A DNA stretch of 64,000 nt from Chryseobacterium indoltheticum (GCF_003815915.1 NZ_CP033929.1:2294001-2358000), one strand, 5' to 3'; positions 53,875-62,682 are shown, counted from the stretch's first letter. Notes: generated from the sequence alone by a model not told the origin. Made by a program: numbers and translations.

Positions 53875-55737
53875 ATGCAAAAACTCAATAAATTTAATCA
53901 ATATTTGCTCGAAAGATATCCTACAATCTGGAATACTAAAATTGTATGGATGCTTTTGGCGGCTCTCGTTTTTCATATTGTCTTTTTTATCATCGGTTAT
54001 CTGTCGCATATTGATCCTGTTTCGCTTCAGAAATATTCTGTAAAAGATGATTATTTCAGAAACGGTGTTATTTTCATTCATCTTATTATTTCTATTTTAC
54101 TTATTGTAGGCTGGCTTTTGATGATGCTTAAAAATAATGCGTTTAAGAATTTTTATCCTACTTCCAAAGGAAAACTGTTTGGTCAGTTTGTGCAGTATTT
54201 TATCATCATTTTCTCGTGTACCACATTTTATTTCTCGTACATGACGGGTTTCAGAATGTTTATCAATAATAAATATCCTGATCAGGAAATGGCAAAAAAC
54301 GTTGATATCATCAACCGAACTGCCCCTTTTCTTTCTCAAAATATAGAGTCTTATACTTTAGAGAACAGATTGTTTCCAAAGCCTTTCTTCGATTTGTACT
54401 GTGAAAATAATATTGAGAAAATAGACCGAAACAAAAAGTTTTTTGTGTACTACAACAGAGTTTATCAGTATTATTCATTGTATTCAAAGAAATCTCATCA
54501 AAAAGATAAGCGAGGGAATTTTATTCCTCCCAATCCTGAATATTCTAAAAAAATACAGCCCGCTTATTCTGACGAACAAGAAAAATTTGAAACCTTTTAT
54601 TACAAAAAAGATGTTGTAGATCTTTCATCATCTATTAAAACAACTCAGCCAAGTTTCTACAATTTTTCCGAAGTTTTTTATGATTATGATTTTAAAGATT
54701 TTGATAATGGAGTAGGAGCTACAGAAGTTGTTTACTATGATAAAGATTCGCCTGATTATATTCTTAAAAATAAAAAAGCAAATATTAATCATAAAACGGC
54801 AACACTTTTAAATTCAAAAAATTCTGCGGAACTAGAAAAACTTTTTGATGATTTTCTTTCTATTTCTAAGACGTACAGCGTTAGGAATAATTTGAATGCT
54901 AAAAAATGGGTTTCTATGATCTACTCAAAAGATAACCCAAATTTTGAAGTCCGTTATTTCATCAAAGATTATGATGGGAAAACAAGATATGATGAAGATG
55001 CGTATTATGAAGAAACAGTGGCTGTAGATTCTGCTGTGGCAAGCACTGATAATGCTAGGGACAGTATAAAAATCAGAGAATTTAATCCTGAAATCAATCA
55101 ACAGCTTGCTCCGGATAAATATGTAAAAAACAATATGACAGAGTATTACTATCTGTCTGAAAACATGAAAGATCTGCTTAAAAATGTAGATTCTGTGAAG
55201 AAAGATGATTTCTTTTCAGATAACGTACATATTTACATCTGGATTGCATTTTTCCTTTCTACTTTTATTTTCGGTTTCAGAATTACCGGGCTCCGTTCAT
55301 TGCTTTTCAGTGTGATTAGTGCAGGCGTTTTAACCTTATCTATTACGTTGATTACCGTGTTTTACGGACTTACTTTCAGAGGCCGGGAAGAGTTTTTTGT
55401 TGCCTATTTTGTTTTGTTTATCGGTCTCGTCATTCTATTGATTCCGTTACTGAAAATGAATATGACCAGCAAAATGGTATCATCTGTTTTGATTAATATT
55501 TCTTTGAACGGTTTTGTACTATTGGTGCTTTTAATTTTTGCAATTATCAGTATTCATCAGAAAGCGGCATGTCAAATACCAGTTACTCATATAGATTACG
55601 ATTATACTAATCAAAACTGTCCGAATATTTTTGAAGATTTAGGCTTTATGATAAGTTATATCATTTTGATAATAGGTTTTGTTTTCATGTATTTTTATAC
55701 TGCTATTCTGCAGAAATGGAAAGCAATGCCGGAATAA
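53875..55737 (+). CDS. large membrane protein, probable partner of the ABC ATPase
   Basis: 620 residues: three N-terminal membrane helices (about 24-48, 63-85, 100-122), a large extracytoplasmic domain (about 123-445), and five C-terminal helices. There is no FtsX/MacB signature, so the family is not clear. Its position after the ATPase suggests an export-type or gliding/secretion-type permease. It is followed by a terminator. Confidence 0.7.
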   Translation: MQKLNKFNQYLLERYPTIWNTKIVWMLLAALVFHIVFFIIGYLSHIDPVSLQKYSVKDDYFRNGVIFIHLIISILLIVGWLLMMLKNNAFKNFYPTSKGKLFGQFVQYFIIIFSCTTFYFSYMTGFRMFINNKYPDQEMAKNVDIINRTAPFLSQNIESYTLENRLFPKPFFDLYCENNIEKIDRNKKFFVYYNRVYQYYSLYSKKSHQKDKRGNFIPPNPEYSKKIQPAYSDEQEKFETFYYKKDVVDLSSSIKTTQPSFYNFSEVFYDYDFKDFDNGVGATEVVYYDKDSPDYILKNKKANINHKTATLLNSKNSAELEKLFDDFLSISKTYSVRNNLNAKKWVSMIYSKDNPNFEVRYFIKDYDGKTRYDEDAYYEETVAVDSAVASTDNARDSIKIREFNPEINQQLAPDKYVKNNMTEYYYLSENMKDLLKNVDSVKKDDFFSDNVHIYIWIAFFLSTFIFGFRITGLRSLLFSVISAGVLTLSITLITVFYGLTFRGREEFFVAYFVLFIGLVILLIPLLKMNMTSKMVSSVLINISLNGFVLLVLLIFAIISIHQKAACQIPVTHIDYDYTNQNCPNIFEDLGFMISYIILIIGFVFMYFYTAILQKWKAMPE

Positions 55738-55755
55738 ATTTTTCTCATATATTTT

Positions 55756-55783
55756 AAAACCTCATATTTTTTATGAGGTTTTT
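55756..55783 (+). terminator. intrinsic terminator after the membrane-protein gene
   Basis: AAAACCTCATA / TATGAGGTTTT with a short T loop and T tail. Confidence 0.85.
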
Positions 55784-55921
55784 GTTTCATTAAAATTTAA
55801 GAATTGTTACTACTTCCATTATTAATTGCGATCTTGCTTATCAATTTAATTTAACAAAATTTAGCAATCCCAAAAAGTGATTTATGAACTCGATTTTGTA
55901 ATTTTAGACAAAATTTTAAAA

Positions 55922-56527
55922 GTGAAAAAATTATTATTTGCAGTTTGCATTTCGGCTTCGGCTTTAAGCTTCGCACAAGATTATTCGGTACCTGCAGCAA
56001 GTCCGCGTCAGAAAGTAGAACAGCAGTTTTCAATGTCAAAAATCTCTGTAGATTACGGTAGACCGGGAGTGAAAGGAAGAAAAATATTCGGAGAATTGGT
56101 TCCTTACGGACAAGTTTGGAGAGCAGGCGCAAATTCTTCTACAAAAATCACATTCGGACAGTCTGTTAATTTTGGTGGAAAAACTGTTCCAGCAGGAACT
56201 TATGGTTTGTTTATCGTGCCAACAGAAAAAGACTGGAAAGTTATTTTAAATAAAGATTTCCAACAATGGGGAGCGTATACTTATGATCCAAAACAAGACG
56301 TTGTAGATGTTACAGTTCCGGTTAATAAATTAGCTGATAAACAAGAATGGTTTGAAATTACTTTAAACCCAACAGATGAAAATTCGGGAAATCTTGTTAT
56401 CAAATGGGATATGGCTCAGGCTGAAGTAGCTTTAAAACCTGCAAAACCTGAAGCAGTAACCAAAATTGCTGAAAAATTAAAAGAAATTAAAAAAATAGAA
56501 TCTGACGCTGCAAAAGCAAAAAGCTAA
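55922..56527 (+). CDS. DUF2911-family secreted protein
   Basis: 201 residues from GTG 55922, chosen because it gives the signal peptide VKKLLFAVCISASALSFAQ. An in-frame ATG at 55877 adds 15 unlikely residues. The DUF2911 core is clear: KISVDYGRPGVKGRKIFGELV, GQVWRAGANSSTKITF, GTYGLFIVP and EWFEITLNPT. A Lys/Ala/Glu-rich helix ends the protein. Function is unknown in the family. The GNAT gene follows 18 bp later. Confidence 0.83.
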   Translation: MKKLLFAVCISASALSFAQDYSVPAASPRQKVEQQFSMSKISVDYGRPGVKGRKIFGELVPYGQVWRAGANSSTKITFGQSVNFGGKTVPAGTYGLFIVPTEKDWKVILNKDFQQWGAYTYDPKQDVVDVTVPVNKLADKQEWFEITLNPTDENSGNLVIKWDMAQAEVALKPAKPEAVTKIAEKLKEIKKIESDAAKAKS

Positions 56528-56545
56528 GATTCAAATTTATAAAAA

Positions 56546-57088
56546 ATGAATTTTTCTATTCAACCTGTTTTAGAAAACGAAAAATATCAATTAATCCCCT
56601 TACAGAAAGGGGATTTTGAGTTATTGTACGAAGTGGCTTCAGATCCTAAAGTCTGGGAACAACATCCGAATAAAGACCGCTACAAAAGAGAGGTTTTTGA
56701 AAACTTTTTTAAAGGAGCCATGGAAAGTCAGGGCGCTTTTAAGATCGTAGAAAAGTCTACCGGAAATTTTTTAGGAAGTACCCGTTTTTATGATTTTGAC
56801 GAATCCGAAAATCGTATTTTCATTGGCTATACTTTTTATGGAGCAAATTCGTGGGGAAAAGGCATTAATCCGCAAGTTAAAAAGCTGATGCTGGATTATA
56901 TTTTCCAATTTGTAGACAAAGTACATTTTCACATTGGAAAAGAAAATTTCCGTTCTCAAATTGCATTAGAAAGATTAGGCGGAAAGAAGATTGCGGAAGA
57001 AGAAGTAGCTTATTTCGGAGAGCCGACAAGAACGAATATTGTGTACGAAATCACAAAAGAAAATCATTTTAAAGTTGATAAAAGTTAA
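56546..57088 (+). CDS. GNAT-family N-acetyltransferase (RimJ/RimL type)
   Basis: 180 residues. Family pattern: GDFELLYEVASDPKVWEQHP at the start, FIGYTFYGANSWGKGINPQVKKLMLDY for acetyl-CoA binding, and FHIGKENFRSQIALERLGG near the end. It acetylates an N-terminal amine or a small amine; the substrate is unknown. It is probably co-transcribed with the DUF2911 gene. Confidence 0.85.
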   Translation: MNFSIQPVLENEKYQLIPLQKGDFELLYEVASDPKVWEQHPNKDRYKREVFENFFKGAMESQGAFKIVEKSTGNFLGSTRFYDFDESENRIFIGYTFYGANSWGKGINPQVKKLMLDYIFQFVDKVHFHIGKENFRSQIALERLGGKKIAEEEVAYFGEPTRTNIVYEITKENHFKVDKS

Positions 57089-57094
57089 ATGAAT

Positions 57095-57290
57095 TTTCTC
57101 GCAAATTATGCTGATTTAGCAGATTTTAATTACTGAAATTAATCAGTTTAATCCGCTAAATCCGGTAAAGATTAAATTATAACTTGCACGTAACTATAAA
57201 AACTTTGTTAGCTTTTATAAGTGAAACGGCTTTGTGTAACTTAGAAGAATGAAGCATTAAATAAATCTTTGCGAACTTTGCGTTAAAATA
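57095..57290. repeat. intergenic repeat stretch before the cupin gene
   Basis: TCTCGCAAATTATGCTGATTTAGCAG with a partial mirror AATCCGCTAAATCC (57095-57170) is followed by AATCTTTGCGAACTTTGCGTTAAAA (57264-57290), the right end of the GCAAAG-type element. No gene is seen in this 216-bp gap. Confidence 0.6.
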
Positions 57291-57304
57291 ATTATAATAG
57301 TATA

Positions 57305-57673
57305 ATGAAAAAATATAAAATTCAGAAATCACCTTTTATAGTTCCTACAACCGATGGAAAATTAATTGAAGAACATTGGGGGAATTCAAACCAAAATCCA
57401 AACATATCCATTGCGCATATGGTTGCTCCGCCGGATTGGAGTGAGCCTCATCAAACTCCCGAATTTGATGAATTCACCATCATTATTTCCGGTAAAAAAC
57501 AGTTTGAAATTGATGGAGAAAACGTCATTTTGGAAAAAGGGCAAAGTATTTTAATCGAAAAAGGAGCAAGAATCCGTTACAGCAATCCGTTTTCAGAACC
57601 TTGCGAATATATTGCAATTTGTCTTCCGGCTTTTTCGATGGATTTGGTGAATAGAGAAGAAGAAATAATTTAA
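57305..57673 (+). CDS. cupin-domain protein
   Basis: 122 residues with a single cupin barrel. The first metal-type motif is partly kept (PHQTPEFDEFTIIISGKKQFEIDG), and the second (GARIRYSNPFSEPCEYIAICLP) has no His. A binding or sensing role is more likely than catalysis. A zinc-ribbon gene starts 2 bp after the stop. Confidence 0.82.
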   Translation: MKKYKIQKSPFIVPTTDGKLIEEHWGNSNQNPNISIAHMVAPPDWSEPHQTPEFDEFTIIISGKKQFEIDGENVILEKGQSILIEKGARIRYSNPFSEPCEYIAICLPAFSMDLVNREEEII

Positions 57674-57675
57674 AT

Positions 57676-57906
57676 ATGGCGTTACAAATTTGCCCAAAGT
57701 GTAAAGAAAACTCTTTTACATGGTTTATCAACGGAAAAACTCATTTGACGAGTTGGAGCTGTTTCAATTGCGATTATGAAGCGAAAGAAGACGAGAGTGA
57801 TCAATGTATCTGTGAAAATTGTGAAGAGAAAGCAAAAAAGAAGCTGAAAGATAAAGAAAAAGAATACTGGTGGTGTTCTAATTGTAATACAATCAGCGAT
57901 TTATAA
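57676..57906 (+). CDS. small zinc-ribbon protein
   Basis: 76 residues with four Cys pairs: CPKCKENS, CFNCDYEA, CICENCEEK and CSNCNTIS. These form two zinc ribbons separated by a Lys-rich stretch. It could be an RNA- or protein-binding adaptor; no further assignment is possible. It is directly after the cupin gene, then a terminator. Confidence 0.75.
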   Translation: MALQICPKCKENSFTWFINGKTHLTSWSCFNCDYEAKEDESDQCICENCEEKAKKKLKDKEKEYWWCSNCNTISDL

Positions 57907-57911
57907 ATATA

Positions 57912-57937
57912 AACAACCTCAATGATTGAGGTTGTTT
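57912..57937 (+). terminator. intrinsic terminator after the zinc-ribbon gene
   Basis: Perfect 12-bp stem AACAACCTCAAT / ATTGAGGTTGTT region with T5 tail, between convergent genes. Confidence 0.85.
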
Positions 57938-57956
57938 TTAATTTATTGTTGCTTAA

Positions 57957-58700
57957 TTATTTCAAGATTTCTTTCAAAAATAGAAGTGTATGATTCCATG
58001 CTCTTTTTGCCATTACAGGATTGTAATCGGCAGATTTTGGATCAGTGAAAGTGTGTTTTGAATTGGCGTATGTAATGATTTGCCAATCAGCTTTGCCATC
58101 ATTCATTTCTTTAACCAGATTATTGTAATCTTCCGGCGTTACACTTTTATCTTCCGCAGGATTTTCTACTAAAATTTTAGTTGAAATAGTTTCATTCGGT
58201 CTCGATTGGTCTTTTCCGATGCTTCCGTGAATGGAAACAACTCCCACAACAGGTAATTTCCCTCTCGCCGATTCTAAAGCTCCGGTTCCGCCAAAGCAAT
58301 AACCGATTACTGCAATTTTATCTGAAACCGCTCCGCTTTTTTTCAATTGTTCCAAAGCCAGGGAAATTCTTTTTTGATAAGCTGCATAGTCTTTTTTATA
58401 AAATCCTGCAGTTTTTGCCGCTGAAGCATTATCAGTTGGAATGTTTCCTTCGCCGTAAATATCTGCTATAAATGCGATATAACCCTGCTTTTCTAAATCT
58501 GCCGCTGCAGTTTTTGCTTCGTCATCAATTCCTTTCCAGGCTGGAAGAATTAAAACTCCCGGAAGTTTTTTTCCGGCATTGGAGGTTACCAAACCATTCA
58601 GTTTTTGTGAACCGTCCTGATAAGACACTGTTTTTAAATTCTGACTGAAAATAGTTCCTGAACTCATAAGAAATGCGGATAATAATATTGAACGTATCAT
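57957..58700 (-). CDS. secreted dienelactone-hydrolase-family protein
   Basis: 247 residues from ATG 58700, giving a signal peptide (MIRSILLSAFLMSSGTIFSQ); the frame upstream is intergenic repeat. The alpha/beta hydrolase nucleophile is Cys in IGYCFGGTG, with NSKHTFTDP carrying the late His. In this phylum such proteins are extracytoplasmic esterases of unknown substrate. It stands alone, with a repeat-filled 311-bp upstream gap. Confidence 0.85.
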   Translation of the reverse strand: MIRSILLSAFLMSSGTIFSQNLKTVSYQDGSQKLNGLVTSNAGKKLPGVLILPAWKGIDDEAKTAAADLEKQGYIAFIADIYGEGNIPTDNASAAKTAGFYKKDYAAYQKRISLALEQLKKSGAVSDKIAVIGYCFGGTGALESARGKLPVVGVVSIHGSIGKDQSRPNETISTKILVENPAEDKSVTPEDYNNLVKEMNDGKADWQIITYANSKHTFTDPKSADYNPVMAKRAWNHTLLFLKEILK

Positions 58701-58719
58701 ATTTTCTAATTTATTTTTT

Positions 58720-58795
58720 AAGCTTTTTCCTGCTTTTCGTTGCAATCTTTTTTTTCAAAAAAAGGATTTTCACTACAATCAGGGCTAGGTATTGG
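58720..58795. repeat. CCGCT...CAGGGCTAGG-type intergenic repeat
   Basis: GCTTTTTCCTGCTTTTCGTTGCAATC, then a run TTTTTTTTCAAAAAAAGGATTTTCAC and AATCAGGGCTAGG. It is the same order of words as in 29231, 46658 and 61218. Confidence 0.75.
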
Positions 58796-58832
58796 TCAGA
58801 TTTACAATTTTTTACAACATAGTTGACAGATC

Positions 58833-58920
58833 TTTGTCATCCTGAAAGGATTTTTACAATGCAATAACAATGATTGCTATAAAAACTTTTTAATCATTTG
58901 AATTCTTTCAGAATGACAAA
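58833..58920. repeat. 88-bp TTTGTCAT...ATGACAAA element
   Basis: TTTGTCATCCTGAAAG (58833-58848) and CTTTCAGAATGACAAA (58905-58920) are 16-bp inverted ends with one mismatch. The gap 58701-59011 contains this, the 58720 repeat and an AT-rich remainder; no gene is seen. Confidence 0.8.
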
Positions 58921-59011
58921 ATGATTGGTTTATTTGTTGAAAACAATAATCCTCATCTAAATTAATAAAATTACTTATTATCAAGATTAACAAAATGTTA
59001 TAAAGCTGTAA

Positions 59012-59626
59012 TTATTCAAATTTTACGCCTAATTTATTTAGTTCAGCCTCCAAATCAGTTTCCTGTAAAATATGAATGGTTTTAAAACCTAAAGTTTTCG
59101 CCATTTCAATATTTTTAAAATTATCATCAATGAAAATCGATTCACCAGCTTCCAATTGATATCTTTCCAATAAAACATGCCAGATTTTAGGATCTGGTTT
59201 TATTAACTTTTCTGTTCCGGAAACCACAATTTTTCCCTCAAATAAATTGAAAAAATCATAGTTTTCTAATGCGTAAGGAAAAGTTTCTTCAGACCAGTTT
59301 GTTAATCCGTATAATTGGTAGGAAGTATTTGCGAGCTTTCTCAGAACTTCCACATTATGAGGAAAATCGCTTTTTAGCATAACTGGCCAGTTATCATAAT
59401 ATGCTCTGAGTTCTCTTTCCCAATCGGGGAATTTTTTAATCTGAATTTCGGTGCCTTCTGCCAAAGTTCTTCCTCTGTCTTGCTCGATATTCCATTCGTC
59501 CTGGGCAATATTTTCAAGAAAATATTCCATTTTCTCATCATCATTAAAATAGGTTTTGAAAAAATACCTCGGATTCCAATCCATCAAAACACCTCCAAAA
59601 TCGAATATTATATTTTTGATTTCCAT
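59012..59626 (-). CDS. HAD-family hydrolase (beta-phosphoglucomutase/YihX-like)
   Basis: 204 residues. The four HAD motifs are visible: DFGGVLMDW (nucleophile Asp), YGLTNWSEE (motif II, T/S), KPDPKIW (motif III Lys) and FIDDNFKNIEMAKTLGF (motif IV). YihX-like phosphatases act on sugar phosphates; the substrate here is unknown. The 5' leader carries five TTAAGG units 7 bp before the ATG. Confidence 0.88.
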   Translation of the reverse strand: MEIKNIIFDFGGVLMDWNPRYFFKTYFNDDEKMEYFLENIAQDEWNIEQDRGRTLAEGTEIQIKKFPDWERELRAYYDNWPVMLKSDFPHNVEVLRKLANTSYQLYGLTNWSEETFPYALENYDFFNLFEGKIVVSGTEKLIKPDPKIWHVLLERYQLEAGESIFIDDNFKNIEMAKTLGFKTIHILQETDLEAELNKLGVKFE

Positions 59627-59633
59627 ACTTTTT

Positions 59634-59663
59634 TTAAGGTTAAGGTTAAGGTTAAGGTTAAGG
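59634..59663. repeat. TTAAGG hexamer tandem repeat, five copies
   Basis: Five perfect TTAAGG units (CCTTAA on the coding strand) lie 7 bp upstream of the HAD gene start. Copy-number changes would alter the spacing of the 5' leader. Confidence 0.93.
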
Positions 59664-59704
59664 CTACGGTTGGCGCAAGGTCTAAACGTAAATCTTAATC
59701 AATA

Positions 59705-60130
59705 TTATTTATAAAACTGGTATTGTTCGTTTTCGTAATACGCATTAATATGTTGCAGACCATTCGTTAAAATAATTTCAGAAGCACCGATTACAGAATT
59801 GTATCGTGCAGTCTGTTCGAATGTTTTTTCGGTTAATTTGATTTGTGGTGCTTTACATTCAATCAGAATTTTTGGCTGCGCTTTTTCGGTGATTAAAAGA
59901 TCAATACGCTTCGTTAAGCCATTCAAAATAATCTTTTTTTCGGTAATTAAAGCAGATGCAGAATAGGATTTTACGGTGAGATAATAATGAACCCAATGCT
60001 GCCGAACCCACTCTTCGGGAGTGAGCAAAAGGTAAGTTTTACGGACCAAGTCATAAATAAAAAACTTATCTTTGTCTTTCTTGAATTTAAAATCAAAAGT
60101 TTCCTGAAAGTTCAGTTTTGGAAGTTCCAT
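59705..60130 (-). CDS. HsdR-N/PD-(D/E)XK nuclease-like orphan protein
   Basis: 141 residues. The restriction-endonuclease-like core is visible: RIDLLITEKAQPKILIECKAP gives Asp77 and the Glu91-x-Lys93 pair. LLTPEEWVRQHWVHYYL is typical of type I restriction R-subunit N-termini. It stands alone without hsdS/hsdM or helicase domains. It is divergent from holA with a gap of only 4 bp. It could be a repair nuclease or a stand-alone housekeeping protein; function unknown. Confidence 0.82.
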   Translation of the reverse strand: MELPKLNFQETFDFKFKKDKDKFFIYDLVRKTYLLLTPEEWVRQHWVHYYLTVKSYSASALITEKKIILNGLTKRIDLLITEKAQPKILIECKAPQIKLTEKTFEQTARYNSVIGASEIILTNGLQHINAYYENEQYQFYK

Positions 60131-60134
60131 TTAT

Positions 60135-61175
60135 ATGATGAAAGAATTAGATTTAATCCTCAAAAATATTAAAAATAAAGAAGTTTTACCGATTTATTTT
60201 TTCCACGGAGAAGAACCTTACTTTATTGATGTTGCTGTAAAAGCTCTTGAACACGACTTTCTGGAGGAAGACGAAAAAGCGTTTAACCAAACCGTCACAT
60301 ACGGGAAAGATACGACGTATCAGGAAATTCTTTCGTTGGCGCGACAATTTCCGATGATGGGCGACAAACAGGTGATTATCGTAAAAGAAGCGCAGGATCT
60401 TAAATTTAATGAAGAAGAAAGTAAAGCGTTAGATGCGTATGCAGAAAATCCGGTGCCGTCAACGGTTTTGGTTTTTGCCCATAAACATAAGAAGTTAGAC
60501 AGCCGAAAAAAAGTTACCAAAACTTTAGCAAAGATAAACGCTCTTTTCCTGAGTGAATCTTTGAAAGATCATACGCTTCCAAAATGGATTGCTGATGAAT
60601 GTCTAAGACTAAAGATAAAAACAGCCCCGAATATTTCTCACCTTTTGGCAGAATATCTTGGAAACGACCTTTCCAGAATTTCAAATGAGCTGGGAAAACT
60701 TAAAATAATTTTAAAAGATGATCAGGTTTTAGACGGTACCATCGTTGAAAACCATATCGGAATAAGCAAAGAATTCAATGTCTTTGAACTTCAAAAAGCG
60801 TTAGGAGCGAAAAATGCAAACTCTGCATTCAAAATTGCTTATTTCATGGGCAAAAATCCTAAGAATAATCCTTTTGTAATGCTACTTTCGAGTCTTTATA
60901 ATTACTTTTCGAATGTAATTATTTACAATACGATGATTGGGCAGCCACAACAGGTAATTGCTTCGCAAATGGGCGTTAATCCTTATTTTATTAAAGATTA
61001 CGCAGAAGCTGCGAGGTTGTATCCTTTGAAACATTCAACCCGTGTTATCTCTATTTTGAGGGAATTTGACATGAAAGGAAAAGGATTAGGCGCAGTAAAT
61101 ATGGATGATGCGGAACTGATTAAAGAATTGGTTTACAAAATCATTAATGTCGACAAGATTAAAATGAAGGTGTAA
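60135..61175 (+). CDS. holA: DNA polymerase III delta subunit
   Basis: 346 residues with the three-domain clamp-loader fold. IYFFHGEEPYFIDVAVKALE at about 20-39 is the usual start, and a P-loop-like region is degenerate, as in delta subunits. It opens the sliding clamp. The start (60135 or ATG 60138) is 4 bp from the divergent HsdR-N gene, so its promoter must lie in that gene. Confidence 0.92.
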   Translation: MMKELDLILKNIKNKEVLPIYFFHGEEPYFIDVAVKALEHDFLEEDEKAFNQTVTYGKDTTYQEILSLARQFPMMGDKQVIIVKEAQDLKFNEEESKALDAYAENPVPSTVLVFAHKHKKLDSRKKVTKTLAKINALFLSESLKDHTLPKWIADECLRLKIKTAPNISHLLAEYLGNDLSRISNELGKLKIILKDDQVLDGTIVENHIGISKEFNVFELQKALGAKNANSAFKIAYFMGKNPKNNPFVMLLSSLYNYFSNVIIYNTMIGQPQQVIASQMGVNPYFIKDYAEAARLYPLKHSTRVISILREFDMKGKGLGAVNMDDAELIKELVYKIINVDKIKMKV

Positions 61176-61217
61176 AAGTGATTGACTAATTTGCTTTGCG
61201 CATTAATTTTATTTTGG

Positions 61218-61300
61218 CGACAATTTCCGCCCTCCGTTCCCGCTTTTTTGTTGAACAAAAAGAGCTCCACTCAGGTCGGGTCGCAAAGCGGTATGAAAAT
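61218..61300. repeat. CCGCC...CAGGTCGGGTCGC-type intergenic repeat
   Basis: GCGACAATTTCCGCCCTCCG, CCCGCTTTTTTGTTGAACAAAAAGAG, CTCAGGTCGGGTCGC. It has the same word order as 29231, 46658 and 58720. The remainder of the 239-bp gap before trxB is AT-rich. Confidence 0.65.
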
Positions 61301-61414
61301 TAAAATTTTGTCATTGAGATTTGACATATTAAATATTGACAAGTATCATTAATTTTACTTTAATTAAACATTAAAAATTACGAAATTAGCATCCTTGAAA
61401 TTGATAAATAAATT

Positions 61415-62356
61415 ATGGAAGAAAATATTTTAGATTGTGTAATCGTTGGATCGGGACCTTCTGGTTTTACAGCGGCAATTTATGCAGCAAGAGCAGATTT
61501 AAAACCTGAATTATACACAGGATTAGAACCAGGTGGACAATTAACGACAACGACAGAAGTTGATAATTTCCCAGGATATCCTGCAGGAATCACGGGGCCT
61601 GAAATGATGATGGATCTACAAAAGCAAGCTGAAAGATTCGATACCAAAGTACATTACGAAATGATTACCAAAGCTGAATTTTCTAAAGAAGTGGGTGGTA
61701 TTCACAAATTATATGCAGGAAATAAAGAAATTTTGGCTAAATCTGTGATTATTTCTACAGGAGCTACTGCAAAGTATCTGGGTCTTGATGATGAGAAAAA
61801 ATACAATGGAGGAGGGGTTTCTGCATGTGCAACGTGTGACGGATTTTTCTACAGAGGAAAAGACGTTGTGGTTGTAGGAGCAGGAGATACTGCAGCTGAA
61901 GAAGCTACCTATCTTTCAAAGTTGGTGAATAAAGTGACCATGTTGGTAAGAAAAGACGAGTTCAGAGCGTCAAAAGCAATGATTCACAGAGTAGAAAATA
62001 CGCCGAATATTGAAGTAAAGTTTCACCATGAATTAATTGGTATTGAGGGTGAAAACAATCTTGTGGAAAGAGCGGTTGTTATTAATAACCAGACTCAGGA
62101 GAAATCTACAGTAGATGTTCACGGAATATTTATTGCGATCGGACACAAACCGAATACTGATATTTTCGTTGGTCAAATAGATTTAGATGAAAACGGATAT
62201 ATTGTTACTGAAAAAGGTTCGTCAAGAACAAATCTTCCTGGAGTTTTTGCGGCAGGAGATGTTCAGGATCATATTTACAGACAAGCGATTACAGCAGCAG
62301 GAAGTGGTTGTATGGCAGCAATGGATGCAGAAAAATATCTTGCCGAATTACATTAA
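61415..62356 (+). CDS. trxB: thioredoxin-disulfide reductase
   Basis: 313 residues. The FAD loop is VGSGPSGFTAAIYAARA, the redox pair is Cys138-Cys141 in CATCDGFF, the NADPH loop is VVVGAGDTAAEEATYLSK, and GVFAAGDVQD is the late FAD block. It keeps thioredoxin reduced with NADPH. It is monocistronic with its own terminator. Confidence 0.96.
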   Translation: MEENILDCVIVGSGPSGFTAAIYAARADLKPELYTGLEPGGQLTTTTEVDNFPGYPAGITGPEMMMDLQKQAERFDTKVHYEMITKAEFSKEVGGIHKLYAGNKEILAKSVIISTGATAKYLGLDDEKKYNGGGVSACATCDGFFYRGKDVVVVGAGDTAAEEATYLSKLVNKVTMLVRKDEFRASKAMIHRVENTPNIEVKFHHELIGIEGENNLVERAVVINNQTQEKSTVDVHGIFIAIGHKPNTDIFVGQIDLDENGYIVTEKGSSRTNLPGVFAAGDVQDHIYRQAITAAGSGCMAAMDAEKYLAELH

Positions 62357-62374
62357 TACAATATTTTTATATAC

Positions 62375-62402
62375 AAAGCATCTCGAAGGAGGTGCTTTTT
62401 TT
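62375..62402 (+). terminator. intrinsic terminator after trxB
   Basis: AAAGCATCTC / GAGGTGCTTT stem (one G-T pair) with GAAG loop and T7 tail. Confidence 0.88.
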
Positions 62403-62507
62403 GTTTCGATAATGTTAGATTTTGTTTTTGAACTACGATTACTAAAAATAATTTCATTGATTTCTAGTTGGTTATTAATTTTTGTTAAAATTTAATTTCA
62501 AAATATT

Positions 62508-62537
62508 TTGTAGTAATTTAAAAACGTTTTATATTTG
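62508..62537 (+). promoter_or_regulatory. promoter of the tRNA-Ser gene
   Basis: TTG at 62508-62510, 19 bp, then TATATTTG at 62530-62537: a full match to the Bacteroidota consensus. The tRNA begins 34 bp later. Confidence 0.85.
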
Positions 62538-62571
62538 CACCACTGAAAACAACGATACAATCGGAGTTTTT

Positions 62572-62659
<88 letters not shown>

Positions 62660-62682
62660 GTTGGGAAACCAAAATAAGCTAA

